From Eubacteriaceae bacterium (GTDB taxonomy: Bacteria; Bacillota; Clostridia; Lachnospirales; Lachnospiraceae), in assembly GCA_902363805.1 (NCBI GenBank), contig CABJBF010000001.1, positions 248,001-312,000 on the forward strand: 64,000 bases of DNA, written 5' to 3'. The translations under genes were made by a program, and so were the position numbers. The notes under the pieces are model-generated. The model was not told the DNA's origin and did not search any database. It saw only the letters and a list, made by a program, of their open reading frames with translations. Shown here one piece after another: positions 46,170 through 54,560 of this stretch. The stretch's first letter is position 1; each line of letters opens with the position of its first letter.

Positions 46170-47114
46170 ATGAAGAATTATTGTTTTGGCATTGATGTGG
46201 GAGGAACAACAGTAAAGTTAGGACTTTTCAGCACAGCAGGAGAACTTTTAGACAAATGGGAAATTACTACAAGAACAGAGAACTTTGGTGAAAATATCCT
46301 CTCAGATATTTGCGAGGCAATGGAGGCTAAGTTAGCAGAAAAAGGAATAAGCCTTGATGATATCGAAGGCGTAGGAATCGGACTTCCGGGACCTATTACA
46401 AATGACGGAACAGTTCTTCAGTGTGTAAACCTTGGATGGGGAACATTTAATGTAGAAGAAAAGTTATCTGAAATGTTCAGAGGAATAAAGGTTAAGGCAG
46501 GAAATGACGCTAATGTTGCAGCTTTAGGAGAAGCATGGCAGGGTGGCGGAAAAGATTATGATGATATCGTAATGATTACACTTGGAACAGGTGTAGGCGG
46601 TGGAGTTATAATTAATGGAAAGATTCTCACAGGCTACAATGGTGGAGCAGGTGAAATTGGTCATATGCATGTAGATGATAATGAAACAGACAGCTGTAAT
46701 TGTGGAAGAAAAGGATGCCTTGAACAGTTTACATCAGCAACAGGTGTTGTAAGACTTGCAAAACGCTTAATGAATAATACAGATAAAGAAACAAAGATGA
46801 GAGAATTTGGAGAAAACATCACAGCTAAAGATGTATTTGACCTTGCAAAAGAAGGAGATGCAGGAGCAAATGAAGTTGTTGAAACAATGGGTACATATCT
46901 TGGAACAGCAATGTCACATATCGCAGTAGTTGTAAATCCTCAGGCATTTATCATAGGTGGAGGTGTTAGTAAGGCAGGACAGTTCCTTATTGATGCTATT
47001 AAAGATAAATACCGTGAAACATGTTTTGCAGCATGTGGTGACGCAGCAGTACATCTTGCAACATTAGGAAATGACGCAGGAATGTATGGTGCAGCAGCAA
47101 TGATATGTAAATAA
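46170..47114 (+). CDS. glk: ROK-family glucokinase
   Basis: It phosphorylates glucose with ATP in the cytoplasm (314 residues). The phosphate-binding start 'CFGIDVGGTTVKLGLF', 'GIGLPGPI', 'GNDANVAALGEAWQG', 'MITLGTGVGGGVI', 'GGAGEIGHMHV' and the zinc motif 'CNCGRKGCLEQFTSATG' are all present. It sits between hprK and murB, tying sugar phosphorylation to the carbon-control genes. TTAGGAGGAAA overlaps the hprK stop region, so the two are probably translated from one mRNA. It is a kinase rather than a ROK repressor because there is no N-terminal helix-turn-helix. Confidence 0.93.
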   Translation: MKNYCFGIDVGGTTVKLGLFSTAGELLDKWEITTRTENFGENILSDICEAMEAKLAEKGISLDDIEGVGIGLPGPITNDGTVLQCVNLGWGTFNVEEKLSEMFRGIKVKAGNDANVAALGEAWQGGGKDYDDIVMITLGTGVGGGVIINGKILTGYNGGAGEIGHMHVDDNETDSCNCGRKGCLEQFTSATGVVRLAKRLMNNTDKETKMREFGENITAKDVFDLAKEGDAGANEVVETMGTYLGTAMSHIAVVVNPQAFIIGGGVSKAGQFLIDAIKDKYRETCFAACGDAAVHLATLGNDAGMYGAAAMICK

Positions 47115-47243
47115 ATATCAGTTTTTATAAAGTAGATTTGCAGCAAATGTTAATCATAAATGTATTTTTTTGTGAATTTAACATATTTGCTTTTAAATCT
47201 AATATAGAAACATAATCAAAATAGTTGAATGGAGATTTTTTCA

Positions 47244-48161
47244 ATGAATAAAAGTCTGGAAAACAGATTAAAATTAATTGCCGGTGATAGTAATGTGCGA
47301 TGTGATGAACCGATGAGTTCACACTGTACATTTAGAGCCGGAGGAACTGCAAAATACTATGTAATCCCTGATGAATATAAAAAAGTCAGGGATGTTCTGC
47401 GTTTATGTGTAGAAGAAAATATTCCATATTATGTCATTGGAAATGGAAGTAATTTATTAGTACAGGATGATGGATTTGATGGTGTGATAATTGAAATTGA
47501 TTCTGCATTAGCGAAAATAGAAATAAATGGAAATGAGATAGTTGCAAAGGCAGGAGCCAAATTATCTAAAATTGCAGTAAAGGCATTAAACGAAAGCCTG
47601 ACAGGATTTGAATTTGCCCATGGAATTCCGGGAAACTTAGGTGGAGCGGTAACGATGAATGCCGGTGCATATGGTGGGGAAATGAAGGATGTTCTTAAGT
47701 GGGTTAAGGTACTTGATAATAATGGAGAAATGAAAACTCTTAAAGCAGAAGAACTAGAGTTAGGGTATAGAACAAGTATTATTGTAAAAGAAAAAATGAT
47801 AGTACTTGAAGCATGCATTGAGTTGCACGAAGGCAACAGAGATGAAATAGAAATGCATATGAAAGAATTAATGGCTAAAAGAAAAGAAAAACAGCCTTTA
47901 GAATACCCAAGTGCCGGTAGTACATTTAAAAGACCGGAAGGATATTTTGCAGGCAAATTAATTCAGGATGCAGGATTAAAGGGCTACCGTGTAGGTGGTG
48001 CAATGGTATCTGAAAAACACAGTGGATTTGTAATTAATTATGATAATGCAACAGCAACAGATATCATTAATTTGATGAAAGATGTGAGAAAAAAAGTATA
48101 CGAAGAATTTCAGGTGACTCTGGAACCGGAGGTTAAAATATTACCGGCTGTTAAATGGTAA
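47244..48161 (+). CDS. murB: UDP-N-acetylenolpyruvoylglucosamine reductase
   Basis: The FAD enzyme that makes UDP-MurNAc for peptidoglycan (305 residues). Motifs: 'SSHCTFRAGGTAKYYVIP', 'VIGNGSNLLVQDDGFDGVII', 'FAHGIPGNLGGAVTMNAGAYGGEM', 'LGYRTSI', 'YPSAGSTFKRPEGYFAGKLIQDAGLKG' and 'VSEKHSGFVIN'. This is the short type IIb-like form usual in Firmicutes. ATG 47244 is preferred, 9 bases after GGAG; another in-frame ATG at 47229 lacks a site. rapZ begins 18 bases after the stop. Confidence 0.95.
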   Translation: MNKSLENRLKLIAGDSNVRCDEPMSSHCTFRAGGTAKYYVIPDEYKKVRDVLRLCVEENIPYYVIGNGSNLLVQDDGFDGVIIEIDSALAKIEINGNEIVAKAGAKLSKIAVKALNESLTGFEFAHGIPGNLGGAVTMNAGAYGGEMKDVLKWVKVLDNNGEMKTLKAEELELGYRTSIIVKEKMIVLEACIELHEGNRDEIEMHMKELMAKRKEKQPLEYPSAGSTFKRPEGYFAGKLIQDAGLKGYRVGGAMVSEKHSGFVINYDNATATDIINLMKDVRKKVYEEFQVTLEPEVKILPAVKW

Positions 48162-48179
48162 TAAAATGAAAGGACAATT

Positions 48180-49040
48180 ATGAGATTTGTTATAGTTACA
48201 GGAATGTCAGGCTCAGGTAAGATAACAGCACTTAAAATCTTAGAAGACAGCGGCTATTATTGTGCAGATAATCTTCCTATAGAACTCATAGGAACGTTTG
48301 CTGATTTAGTTTATAGTCAGACGAGTGAAGTTAACAGAGTAGCCATAGGTGTGGACATTCGTAGTGGACAAAATTTGGGCAAAATAAATAAAGTTCTTGA
48401 GCAAATGAAAAATAAAGGTCAGGAATATGAAATTTTATTTTTAGACTGTAGTAAAGAAATGCTCATCAAGCGATTTAAAGAAACAAGAAGAGCTCATCCT
48501 ATGGGTGAGAATAAAAGTGTTGCCCACGGCATAAAAGTTGAGCAGGAAAGGCTTGCTTTCTTGCGTGAGCAGGCGGATTACATCATAGATACAAGTAATC
48601 TGCTTGTAAGAGATTTGCGCGTAGAATTGGAAAAAATATTTGTTCAGAGTAAAGGGTACAAGAATCTGTTCATATCGGTATTGTCATTTGGTTTTAAACA
48701 TGGAATACCGACAGATTGTGACTTAGTATTTGATGTAAGATTTTTGCCAAATCCATATTATGAACCGGAGCTTAAGCATAAAACAGGGCTCGACAGAGAG
48801 GTACAGGAATTTGTTTTAAATGCAGATGTAACTCAGGTATTTCTGGAAAAATTAATTGATATGGTAAGATTCCTTATTCCAAATTATATCGCAGAAGGAA
48901 AAAATCAGCTTGTAATTGGAATTGGATGTACAGGAGGACACCATCGTTCAGTAACTGTTGCAGGAGAACTGTATGCCGCACTTGATGTTGAAGATGCACA
49001 ATACGGAATAAAAATATCACACAGAGATATTAACAGATAG
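48180..49040 (+). CDS. rapZ: RapZ-family nucleotide-binding protein with altered Walker A
   Basis: The RapZ/YvcJ family (286 residues) links amino-sugar synthesis and cell-wall supply, as an RNase adaptor in enterobacteria; its role in Firmicutes is less clear. Motifs: 'DSGYYCADNLPIELI', 'FLDCSKEMLIKRFKETRRAHP', 'FKHGIPTDCDLVFDVRFLPNPYY' and 'IGIGCTGGHHRSV'. The P-loop reads GMSGSGKI-T (residues 8-16), with Ile15 (ATA at 48222) where Ser or Thr normally binds Mg-nucleotide. The C-terminal sensing domain is intact. AAAGGACAATT sets the ATG. It is between murB and whiA, and no mgfK/yvcK-type gene lies between rapZ and whiA. Confidence 0.93.
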   Translation: MRFVIVTGMSGSGKITALKILEDSGYYCADNLPIELIGTFADLVYSQTSEVNRVAIGVDIRSGQNLGKINKVLEQMKNKGQEYEILFLDCSKEMLIKRFKETRRAHPMGENKSVAHGIKVEQERLAFLREQADYIIDTSNLLVRDLRVELEKIFVQSKGYKNLFISVLSFGFKHGIPTDCDLVFDVRFLPNPYYEPELKHKTGLDREVQEFVLNADVTQVFLEKLIDMVRFLIPNYIAEGKNQLVIGIGCTGGHHRSVTVAGELYAALDVEDAQYGIKISHRDINR

Positions 49041-49145
49041 TTGTTTTAAAAACAAAAATAAAATAGCTGTTAAAAGACGGAGATATTTTAATGACAACAT
49101 AATTAATAGATGTTAGCAGACAAGAACTTTTTAGTAGGAGTAAAA

Positions 49146-50114
49146 ATGTCATTTTCAAGTGAAGTAAAAGAAGAATTATCGAGGCAAATGAGTAATGCAC
49201 AGCATTGTAGAATTGCTGAAATTGCCGCGATTACAAGTATGTGCGGGAATGTAATTATTTCCTGGGATAACAAATATTCTATCAAGATGAGAACTGAAAC
49301 ATTGGCTGTTGCAAGGAAGTATGCAAATTTAATAAAAAAATCATTTAGAATAAGACCTGAAATTTCCATAAGGACAAGTGCATATTCTAATAAGTCAAGA
49401 ACATATACTGTTAATATAAAGAATCATGAGGAAAGCCTTAAAATACTTCAGGCAACAAAATTAGTCAATAATGATGGTGATATTGAGGAAATATTGTCAG
49501 TACAAAATAATATAGTAATAATGAAGAATTGCTGTAAAAGGGCATTCCTTAGGGGAGCATTTATGGCAACAGGATCAATTAATGACCCTAACAAATCGTA
49601 TCATTTTGAGATAGCATGCAATAATGAACTTAAGGCTAAACAGATACTGGATATACTGAATATTTTTAATATTGAGGGAAAAACGGTTGCAAGAAAGGGT
49701 AATTGTGTGGTATATATCAAAGAAGGCGAAGGCATAGTGGATGTTTTAAATGTTATGGAAGCACACGTTGCTCTTATGAAAATGGAGAATGTAAGGATTC
49801 TTAAAGGTATGAGCAACTATTATAACAGACAAGTTAATTGTGAAGCAGCCAATATTAAAAAAACAGTTAATACGGCATGCAGACAGATTGATGATATCCA
49901 ATACATAATAGATAAAGCAGGCATAGATTATTTGCCGGGTAAACTTCAAGATATTGCCATGGTGAGACTGGAGAATCCGGACTCTTCATTGCAGGAACTT
50001 GGTGGATTGCTTGAGCCACCACTTGGAAAATCAGGAGTAAACCACAGATTACGCAAAATAAGCGAAATCGCAGACGATTTAAGAGGTAATACCCAGGGAG
50101 GATTAGATCAATGA
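49146..50114 (+). CDS. whiA: WhiA-type DNA-binding protein
   Basis: A 322-residue regulator related to LAGLIDADG homing endonucleases, affecting division and cell envelope in Gram-positives. 'SFSSEVKEELSRQ' opens the protein. 'CKRAFLRGAFMATGSINDPNKSYHFEI' is the conserved LAGLIDADG-like centre, and a C-terminal helix-turn-helix reads 'NPDSSLQELGGLLEPPLGKSGVNHRLRKISEIA'. The start is placed at ATG 49146 because AGTAGGAG lies just upstream; the frame extends to 49110. The last four bases overlap the HPr start (ATGA), so the two are translationally coupled. Confidence 0.95.
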   Translation: MSFSSEVKEELSRQMSNAQHCRIAEIAAITSMCGNVIISWDNKYSIKMRTETLAVARKYANLIKKSFRIRPEISIRTSAYSNKSRTYTVNIKNHEESLKILQATKLVNNDGDIEEILSVQNNIVIMKNCCKRAFLRGAFMATGSINDPNKSYHFEIACNNELKAKQILDILNIFNIEGKTVARKGNCVVYIKEGEGIVDVLNVMEAHVALMKMENVRILKGMSNYYNRQVNCEAANIKKTVNTACRQIDDIQYIIDKAGIDYLPGKLQDIAMVRLENPDSSLQELGGLLEPPLGKSGVNHRLRKISEIADDLRGNTQGGLDQ

Positions 50115-50371
50115 CGACAAAGGACATAACAATAGGAATTCAGACAGGATTGGAAGCAAGACCGGTAGCGGTATGTGTACAGGTGGCAAGTCAGTTTCAG
50201 AGCAAGATTTATGTAGAACATGGAAATGTTAAGGTAAATGCAAAGAGCATCATGGGAATGATGACATTAGGACTTGCATCAGGTGAAACAGTTACTGTAA
50301 CAGCTGACGGTGAGGATGAAGTTCAGGCTATTGACAAAATTGAAGAATATCTTAGCAATAATGCAGAGTAA
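50111..50371 (+). CDS. HPr-like (Crh-type) protein with Glu at position 15
   Basis: An 86-residue HPr-fold protein. The phosphotransfer loop reads 'TGLEARPVAV', so residue 15 is Glu and not the His that carries phosphate in the PTS. The regulatory Ser46 is present in 'NAKSIMGMMTLGL', the site used by HPr kinase. This combination matches Crh of Bacillus in logic (Gln15 there), as does the position after rapZ-whiA. It is therefore expected to signal through CcpA-like partners rather than transport sugar. The start overlaps the whiA stop by 4 bases. A bidirectional terminator follows. Family certain; the Crh-like role is inferred. Confidence 0.93.
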   Translation: MTTKDITIGIQTGLEARPVAVCVQVASQFQSKIYVEHGNVKVNAKSIMGMMTLGLASGETVTVTADGEDEVQAIDKIEEYLSNNAE

Positions 50372-50428
50372 GATATATTAATATTAGAAAGATAAATATA
50401 TATATAATTATTGGTAATAGGATAAATA

Positions 50429-50468
50429 AAAAGATGCTGTTGTGTTGAACGCGACAGCATCTTTTTAT
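50429..50468. terminator. Bidirectional terminator between the HPr gene and the histidine kinase gene
   Basis: AAAGATGCTGT pairs with ACAGCATCTTT around a 13-nt loop, with A and T runs on either side. Confidence 0.85.
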
Positions 50469-50488
50469 TTGAAAATTATAACTCTTTG

Positions 50489-51646
50489 TCAAGCGTAGTG
50501 CTGTGCAAAAGTCACCTCGAAAATCGTTCCCCCAGTCTTGCCTGATTTGATACAAATACTGCCATCATGTACTCTAACGATTTCACGGACAAAAGCAAGG
50601 CCTAGTCCTACGCCACCCAGTTCCCGGCTTCTGGATTTATCCACACGGAAGAATGGCTCGAACACTCTCTCCCTAAGCTCCTTTGGTATTCCACTTCCCG
50701 TATCTTCTACAGACAGATAAACATGCTTGTTTCTCTGATATGCGGTTACTGTAACCTGTCCGAGCGGATGATTATATTTGATGGCATTCTCAACCAGATT
50801 GTATACAAGCCTATAAATAAGGATATCACTGCCTATCATAGTGGCATCCTCACATTTTCCAATCAGCTTTATATTCTTTTCCACGGCAAGAGGCTCAAGG
50901 TCTGCCAAAACCTCTTCAACAATAGCATCCAATATAATTTTATCATCCCTTCCCACCGTCTGAAGCTCACTCATGTCAAGAAGAGTCTTTACCATCCTGT
51001 TTAATTTTTCATTTTGTTCCGTAACCATTTTTATGGTCTGCAAAGTGTCTGCATCATTTCCCGGGTGAGAGGCAGAATTATATAAATCAAGCTGTACCTG
51101 CATTAACGCTAATGGAGTACGCAGCTCATGTGCTGCATTTGCAGTAAACTGTCTCTGTATCTCAAATGCTTCCGACAGACGCTCAAGCATCTTATTATAA
51201 GAAATACCCAGCTGGTTCAGTTCCTTAACATTGTTTTCCTCTATTCTTGAATCAGACAGATTCTGAGCCTGTACCTCTTCAATTTTATCTGAAAACTCCC
51301 TGATTGGTCTGAGTGTATGCCCACTTATAAAATAAGTGACGACACCTCCCAAAAGCGCCAGCAAAACCGTGATTATCAGACTGTTTCTTTTATAGCCGGC
51401 CTTATTATTGTACACCTGAATCGAAAATTCATCCGCAAACTCATCCCACTTATCGTCCGGTATGCTGATATATATTTCATCTGATTTGTTTCCTTTTTCA
51501 TTCCCCTGTGACTCTACCGCATCCTGCAGAGAATCGATGTAATGCACACCATTTTTATAGACAAACATAGTCAGGCAGCCACATATAATAGCAATACACA
51601 ATGTAGTAATGCACGTAAGTCTCCACTGTAGCGACATTCTTTTCAT
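50489..51646 (-). CDS. Two-component sensor histidine kinase
   Basis: A 385-residue membrane kinase. Two membrane segments (~8-30 and ~88-108) bracket a ~57-residue extracytoplasmic sensing domain. HAMP follows ('GHTLRPIREFSDKIEEV'), then HisKA with phospho-acceptor His173 ('NAAHELRTPLALMQ') and the ATPase boxes 'NLVENAIKYN', 'VEDTGSGIP' and 'GGVGLGLAFVREIV'. It overlaps the response regulator by 4 bases. Codons are richer in C/G at the third position than in the flanking genes. Divergent transcription from the redox genes at 52418 suggests it controls them (inference). Confidence 0.93.
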   Translation of the reverse strand: MKRMSLQWRLTCITTLCIAIICGCLTMFVYKNGVHYIDSLQDAVESQGNEKGNKSDEIYISIPDDKWDEFADEFSIQVYNNKAGYKRNSLIITVLLALLGGVVTYFISGHTLRPIREFSDKIEEVQAQNLSDSRIEENNVKELNQLGISYNKMLERLSEAFEIQRQFTANAAHELRTPLALMQVQLDLYNSASHPGNDADTLQTIKMVTEQNEKLNRMVKTLLDMSELQTVGRDDKIILDAIVEEVLADLEPLAVEKNIKLIGKCEDATMIGSDILIYRLVYNLVENAIKYNHPLGQVTVTAYQRNKHVYLSVEDTGSGIPKELRERVFEPFFRVDKSRSRELGGVGLGLAFVREIVRVHDGSICIKSGKTGGTIFEVTFAQHYA

Positions 51647-52323
51647 CTGTCAGACTCCTCCCGTATTTTATAGCCTTCACCTACCTTGTTCTGAATGGGA
51701 TCATATCCCAGCTTAGCCTTAAGCTTTTTTCTAAGTGAAGACATATGTACCCTGATTGCTCCGCTAAAGCTGTCTGCCGTGGCATCCCACACATGCTCTA
51801 TCAGCTCCTCCTGACTCACCGGTCTGCCTATATTGATAAGTAAATATTCCAAAATACCATTCTCTTTTCTTGTCAGTGGAACCGGCTCTTCCTTTGCATA
51901 TGCCTCGCGTTTAATCGTATCAAACTTTATTTCTCCGCATTTAAGACATATATCATTCTGTACAAATTTTCTTCTTGTCAGGCTTCTGATACGTGCCTCA
52001 AGCTCCTGCAGATGGAATGGTTTTTCCATGTAATCATTTGCTCCTGCATCCAGTCCCTCTACCTTATCAGCAATCTGACCTCTTGCAGATAATATCAAAA
52101 CCTTAGTTTCATCATTGTATTTTCTAAGCTCCTTAAGAAGCTCCATGCCATCCATCCCCGGCAGATTCAAATCCAAAACTATCAGATCATAATTCTCCGA
52201 CAGTATACATTCAAGAGCCTCTTTCCCATCATAACAGGTATCCACCTCATAGCCGGCAGCATACAGACTCTTTGCAACCATATCACATATTTGTTTCTCA
52301 TCCTCAACAATTAATAATCTCAA
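51643..52323 (-). CDS. OmpR-family response regulator
   Basis: A 226-residue regulator. The receiver has the acidic pair in 'LIVEDEKQ', phospho-acceptor Asp51 in 'LIVLDLNLPGMDG', and the Lys of 'DYMEKPF'. The DNA-binding winged helix is 'PLTRKENGILEYLLINIGRPVSQEELIEHVW' to 'IRVHMSSLRKKLKAKLG'. I start at TTG 52323, 6 bases after GGAG on the minus strand; the open frame runs 31 codons further back, but those codons lie in the intergenic region and lack a better site. Its stop overlaps the kinase start. The gap to the divergent CXXC gene is only 94 bases, so the shared promoters are probably its target. Confidence 0.92.
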   Translation of the reverse strand: MRLLIVEDEKQICDMVAKSLYAAGYEVDTCYDGKEALECILSENYDLIVLDLNLPGMDGMELLKELRKYNDETKVLILSARGQIADKVEGLDAGANDYMEKPFHLQELEARIRSLTRRKFVQNDICLKCGEIKFDTIKREAYAKEEPVPLTRKENGILEYLLINIGRPVSQEELIEHVWDATADSFSGAIRVHMSSLRKKLKAKLGYDPIQNKVGEGYKIREESDR

Positions 52324-52417
52324 AATGTTCTCCTGCTTCTTAACAATAATTTTACAACCTATATTGTATAATACCAAAGTCAGCTGGTCAACAATACAAC
52401 AAAAAAGGAGCAACATT

Positions 52418-52561
52418 ATGTTGAAATACCAAAAAACATGTCAAATCATTCTGCTTATCCTTGGTGTATCCATGATAAGCTATGGTGCAGTCAGAGGTGA
52501 GGCGGCTACAGTGCTTGGTAAAGCAATAAAACTATGTCTGGAGTGTGTCGGAATTGGATAA
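52418..52561 (+). CDS. CXXC micro-protein of the CD1871A type
   Basis: A 47-residue protein with one hydrophobic segment (~8-24), then 'GAVRGEAATVLGKAIKLCLECVGIG'. This matches the small CD1871A-family CXXC proteins of Clostridia (recognised from memory; CLEC is the CXXC). It likely sits in the membrane with the Cys pair close to the surface. AAAAGGAG gives a clear site. It overlaps the polyferredoxin start by 17 bases, so the two are translated together. The role is probably electron or thiol transfer within this module (inference). Confidence 0.75.
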   Translation: MLKYQKTCQIILLILGVSMISYGAVRGEAATVLGKAIKLCLECVGIG

Positions 52562-53441
52562 GGAAAAGAAATTACTATCAAGAAAACTGGCAAAAATACG
52601 TGGCTGGATACAGGCCGCAGCAACGCTGCTGACCAATATTCATATTCCAAATTTATTTAAGGGTAAAATATATCAGGGCAATGCAAAAACAGTATGCGTA
52701 CCCGGATTAAACTGCTACTCCTGCCCTGCCGCGACAGGAGCCTGTCCAATAGGGGCATTTCAGGCAGTTGTCGGATCATCAAAATTTAAGTTTTCATACT
52801 ACATAACCGGATTTTTTATTTTACTCGGTGTAACTCTCGGCAGATTTATATGTGGTTTTTTGTGCCCATTTGGATGGTTTCAGGATTTACTTCATAAAAT
52901 CCCCGGAAAGAAATTATCCACAGCCAAACTAAAGCCTCTTAGGTACCTAAAATATGTCATTCTTATTGTTTTCGTTATACTTCTTCCGATGCTTGTAACG
53001 AACTCTATAGGAATGGGAGACCCGTTCTTCTGCAAATATATCTGTCCTCAGGGTGTTTTAGAGGGTGCTATACCGTTATCTATTGGAAATGCTGCTATCC
53101 GTTCTGCGCTGGGAAAGCTTTTTTCTTTCAAGTGTATGATTTTAATTGCAGTGATTGTACTAAGTATCTTATTTTACAGACCCTTCTGTAAATGGATTTG
53201 TCCGCTTGGAGCAATCTACTCATTATTTAATAAGGTCAGCCTGCTCAAAATCACCGTTGATAGCAGCAAATGTGTCGAATGCGGTCAATGCTCAAAGGCA
53301 TGTAAGATGGATGTGGATGTGTGTAAGACACCGGATCACCCCGAGTGCATACGCTGCGGTGCCTGCATAAAGGCCTGTCCGAAGGACGCCATCTGCTACC
53401 GATTTATGGGAAAATCATGTCAAAAAAATGACAACAGATAG
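52545..53441 (+). CDS. Membrane polyferredoxin (NapH/CcoG-like 4Fe-4S protein)
   Basis: A 298-residue membrane electron-transfer protein. 'GLNCYSCPAATGACPIGAFQ' begins a Cys-rich region, two 'CGFLCPFGWFQD'/'CKWICPLGAIYS' motifs face membrane helices, and the C-terminus has two [4Fe-4S] ferredoxin motifs ('CVECGQCSKACKMDV' and 'CIRCGACIKACPKDA'). Four to five hydrophobic segments are visible. It would move electrons from the cytoplasm across the membrane, presumably to the thioredoxin-like lipoprotein next to it. It starts at GTG 52545 inside the CXXC gene; a TTG three codons later is an alternative. Confidence 0.88.
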   Translation: MSELDKEKKLLSRKLAKIRGWIQAAATLLTNIHIPNLFKGKIYQGNAKTVCVPGLNCYSCPAATGACPIGAFQAVVGSSKFKFSYYITGFFILLGVTLGRFICGFLCPFGWFQDLLHKIPGKKLSTAKLKPLRYLKYVILIVFVILLPMLVTNSIGMGDPFFCKYICPQGVLEGAIPLSIGNAAIRSALGKLFSFKCMILIAVIVLSILFYRPFCKWICPLGAIYSLFNKVSLLKITVDSSKCVECGQCSKACKMDVDVCKTPDHPECIRCGACIKACPKDAICYRFMGKSCQKNDNR

Positions 53442-53482
53442 CTATTAAACATTTTACTATTATTTTAAAGGAGAAATTACTC

Positions 53483-54385
53483 ATGAAAAACAAATTATTA
53501 TTTATTTCTATTTTTACACTCTGCATAGCATTATCACTTACAGCATGTGGCTTAAAGCAAGCTTCCACAACAGATTCTAAGAACACTCAGACTGAAGCCG
53601 GCTCAGAAGCATCCGGCAAATCAGATTCCAGGCTTGATGATTTATATCAGCAGGAAAATCAGCTTTTTGCAGATCACGCTGATGTGTGGAACAAGGCATT
53701 TGGCATGATGAACAAAAGTGACGCCGATCCAAACGGAAATTATGCTGATTATCTTGCCGGTACCGTAGAATCAAACAAGAATTCATTCACAGACGATGAG
53801 CTTAAAACACTTAATGAGGATATTGAAACCATACGAAAAATCGAGGAACAGATAGCAGAGCTTGAAAACAAAAATACATCATCAGACGATAACAAGAAGG
53901 ATAGCTCTAAAGCCTCATCTGTATTCAGTGATTTTTCCGGTGAGGATTTTGATGGCAATAAGGTTGATGACAGCCTGTTTTCCGGTAATGCAGTAACAGT
54001 CGTCAATTTCTGGTTTACCGGCTGCAAACCATGTGTCGCTGAATTATCCAAGCTTAACGAATTAAATGATGCTATCAAATCAATGGGAGGAGAAGTTGTT
54101 GGCATCAACACTGAGACCTTCGATGGCAATAAAACAGCTATCAAAGAGGCTGCCTCTGTTCTTGAAAGCCAGGGTGTCAAATATCGTAATCTGTCAATTG
54201 ACTCATCTAGTGCTGCCGGTAAATATGCCTCAGAAATTATGGCCTTTCCAACAACTATACTTGTTGACAGAAATGGCAATATTGTAGGCGAACCAATGCT
54301 CGGCGGAATTGATAACAAGGACAACTATGATGCCCTTATGAAGCAGATTCAGTCTGTAATTGATGCAGACAGCACAAATAAATAG
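53483..54385 (+). CDS. TlpA-like thioredoxin-fold lipoprotein
   Basis: A 300-residue lipoprotein. The signal peptide ends in the lipobox 'SLTACG', so it is anchored outside the membrane. A Ser/Lys/Glu-rich helical region (~25-150) leads to a TlpA/thioredoxin domain: 'TVVNFWFTGCKPCVAELSKLNEL' has the CxxC redox centre (GCKPC), 'EVVGINTETFDGN' follows, and 'IMAFPTTILVDRNGNIVGE' carries the cis-Pro. With the polyferredoxin and CXXC protein it makes a plausible extracytoplasmic thiol-reduction chain, for example for protein or peroxide repair (inference). AAAGGAGAAATTACTC precedes the ATG. Confidence 0.92.
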   Translation: MKNKLLFISIFTLCIALSLTACGLKQASTTDSKNTQTEAGSEASGKSDSRLDDLYQQENQLFADHADVWNKAFGMMNKSDADPNGNYADYLAGTVESNKNSFTDDELKTLNEDIETIRKIEEQIAELENKNTSSDDNKKDSSKASSVFSDFSGEDFDGNKVDDSLFSGNAVTVVNFWFTGCKPCVAELSKLNELNDAIKSMGGEVVGINTETFDGNKTAIKEAASVLESQGVKYRNLSIDSSSAAGKYASEIMAFPTTILVDRNGNIVGEPMLGGIDNKDNYDALMKQIQSVIDADSTNK

Positions 54386-54398
54386 AGGTCTACATATA

Positions 54399-54433
54399 AA
54401 AAGCTCCTGTGCATTGCACAGAGAGCTTTTTTT
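54399..54433 (+). terminator. Intrinsic terminator after the redox module
   Basis: AAAGCTC..CTGTGC pairs with GCACAG.AGAGCTTT around a 3-nt loop, followed by TTTT. Confidence 0.85.
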
Positions 54434-54560
54434 GAACATTACTATAATGTCAAGGAATCGCTCTTAATTGTCGTTGGGGAAAGAGTAATTATAAAGCGTT
54501 GAAATAAATCTCTTAATATAATAAAATCAAGATAAAAAAATATATAAAGGAGAGGGTGTT

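Noticed and set aside
47429..47956. A 175-codon minus-strand ORF
   Set aside because: It is antisense to murB, whose frame is fully supported by family motifs.
53749..54324. A 191-codon minus-strand ORF
   Set aside because: It is antisense to the TlpA-like gene; Ser/Leu-rich shadow composition.
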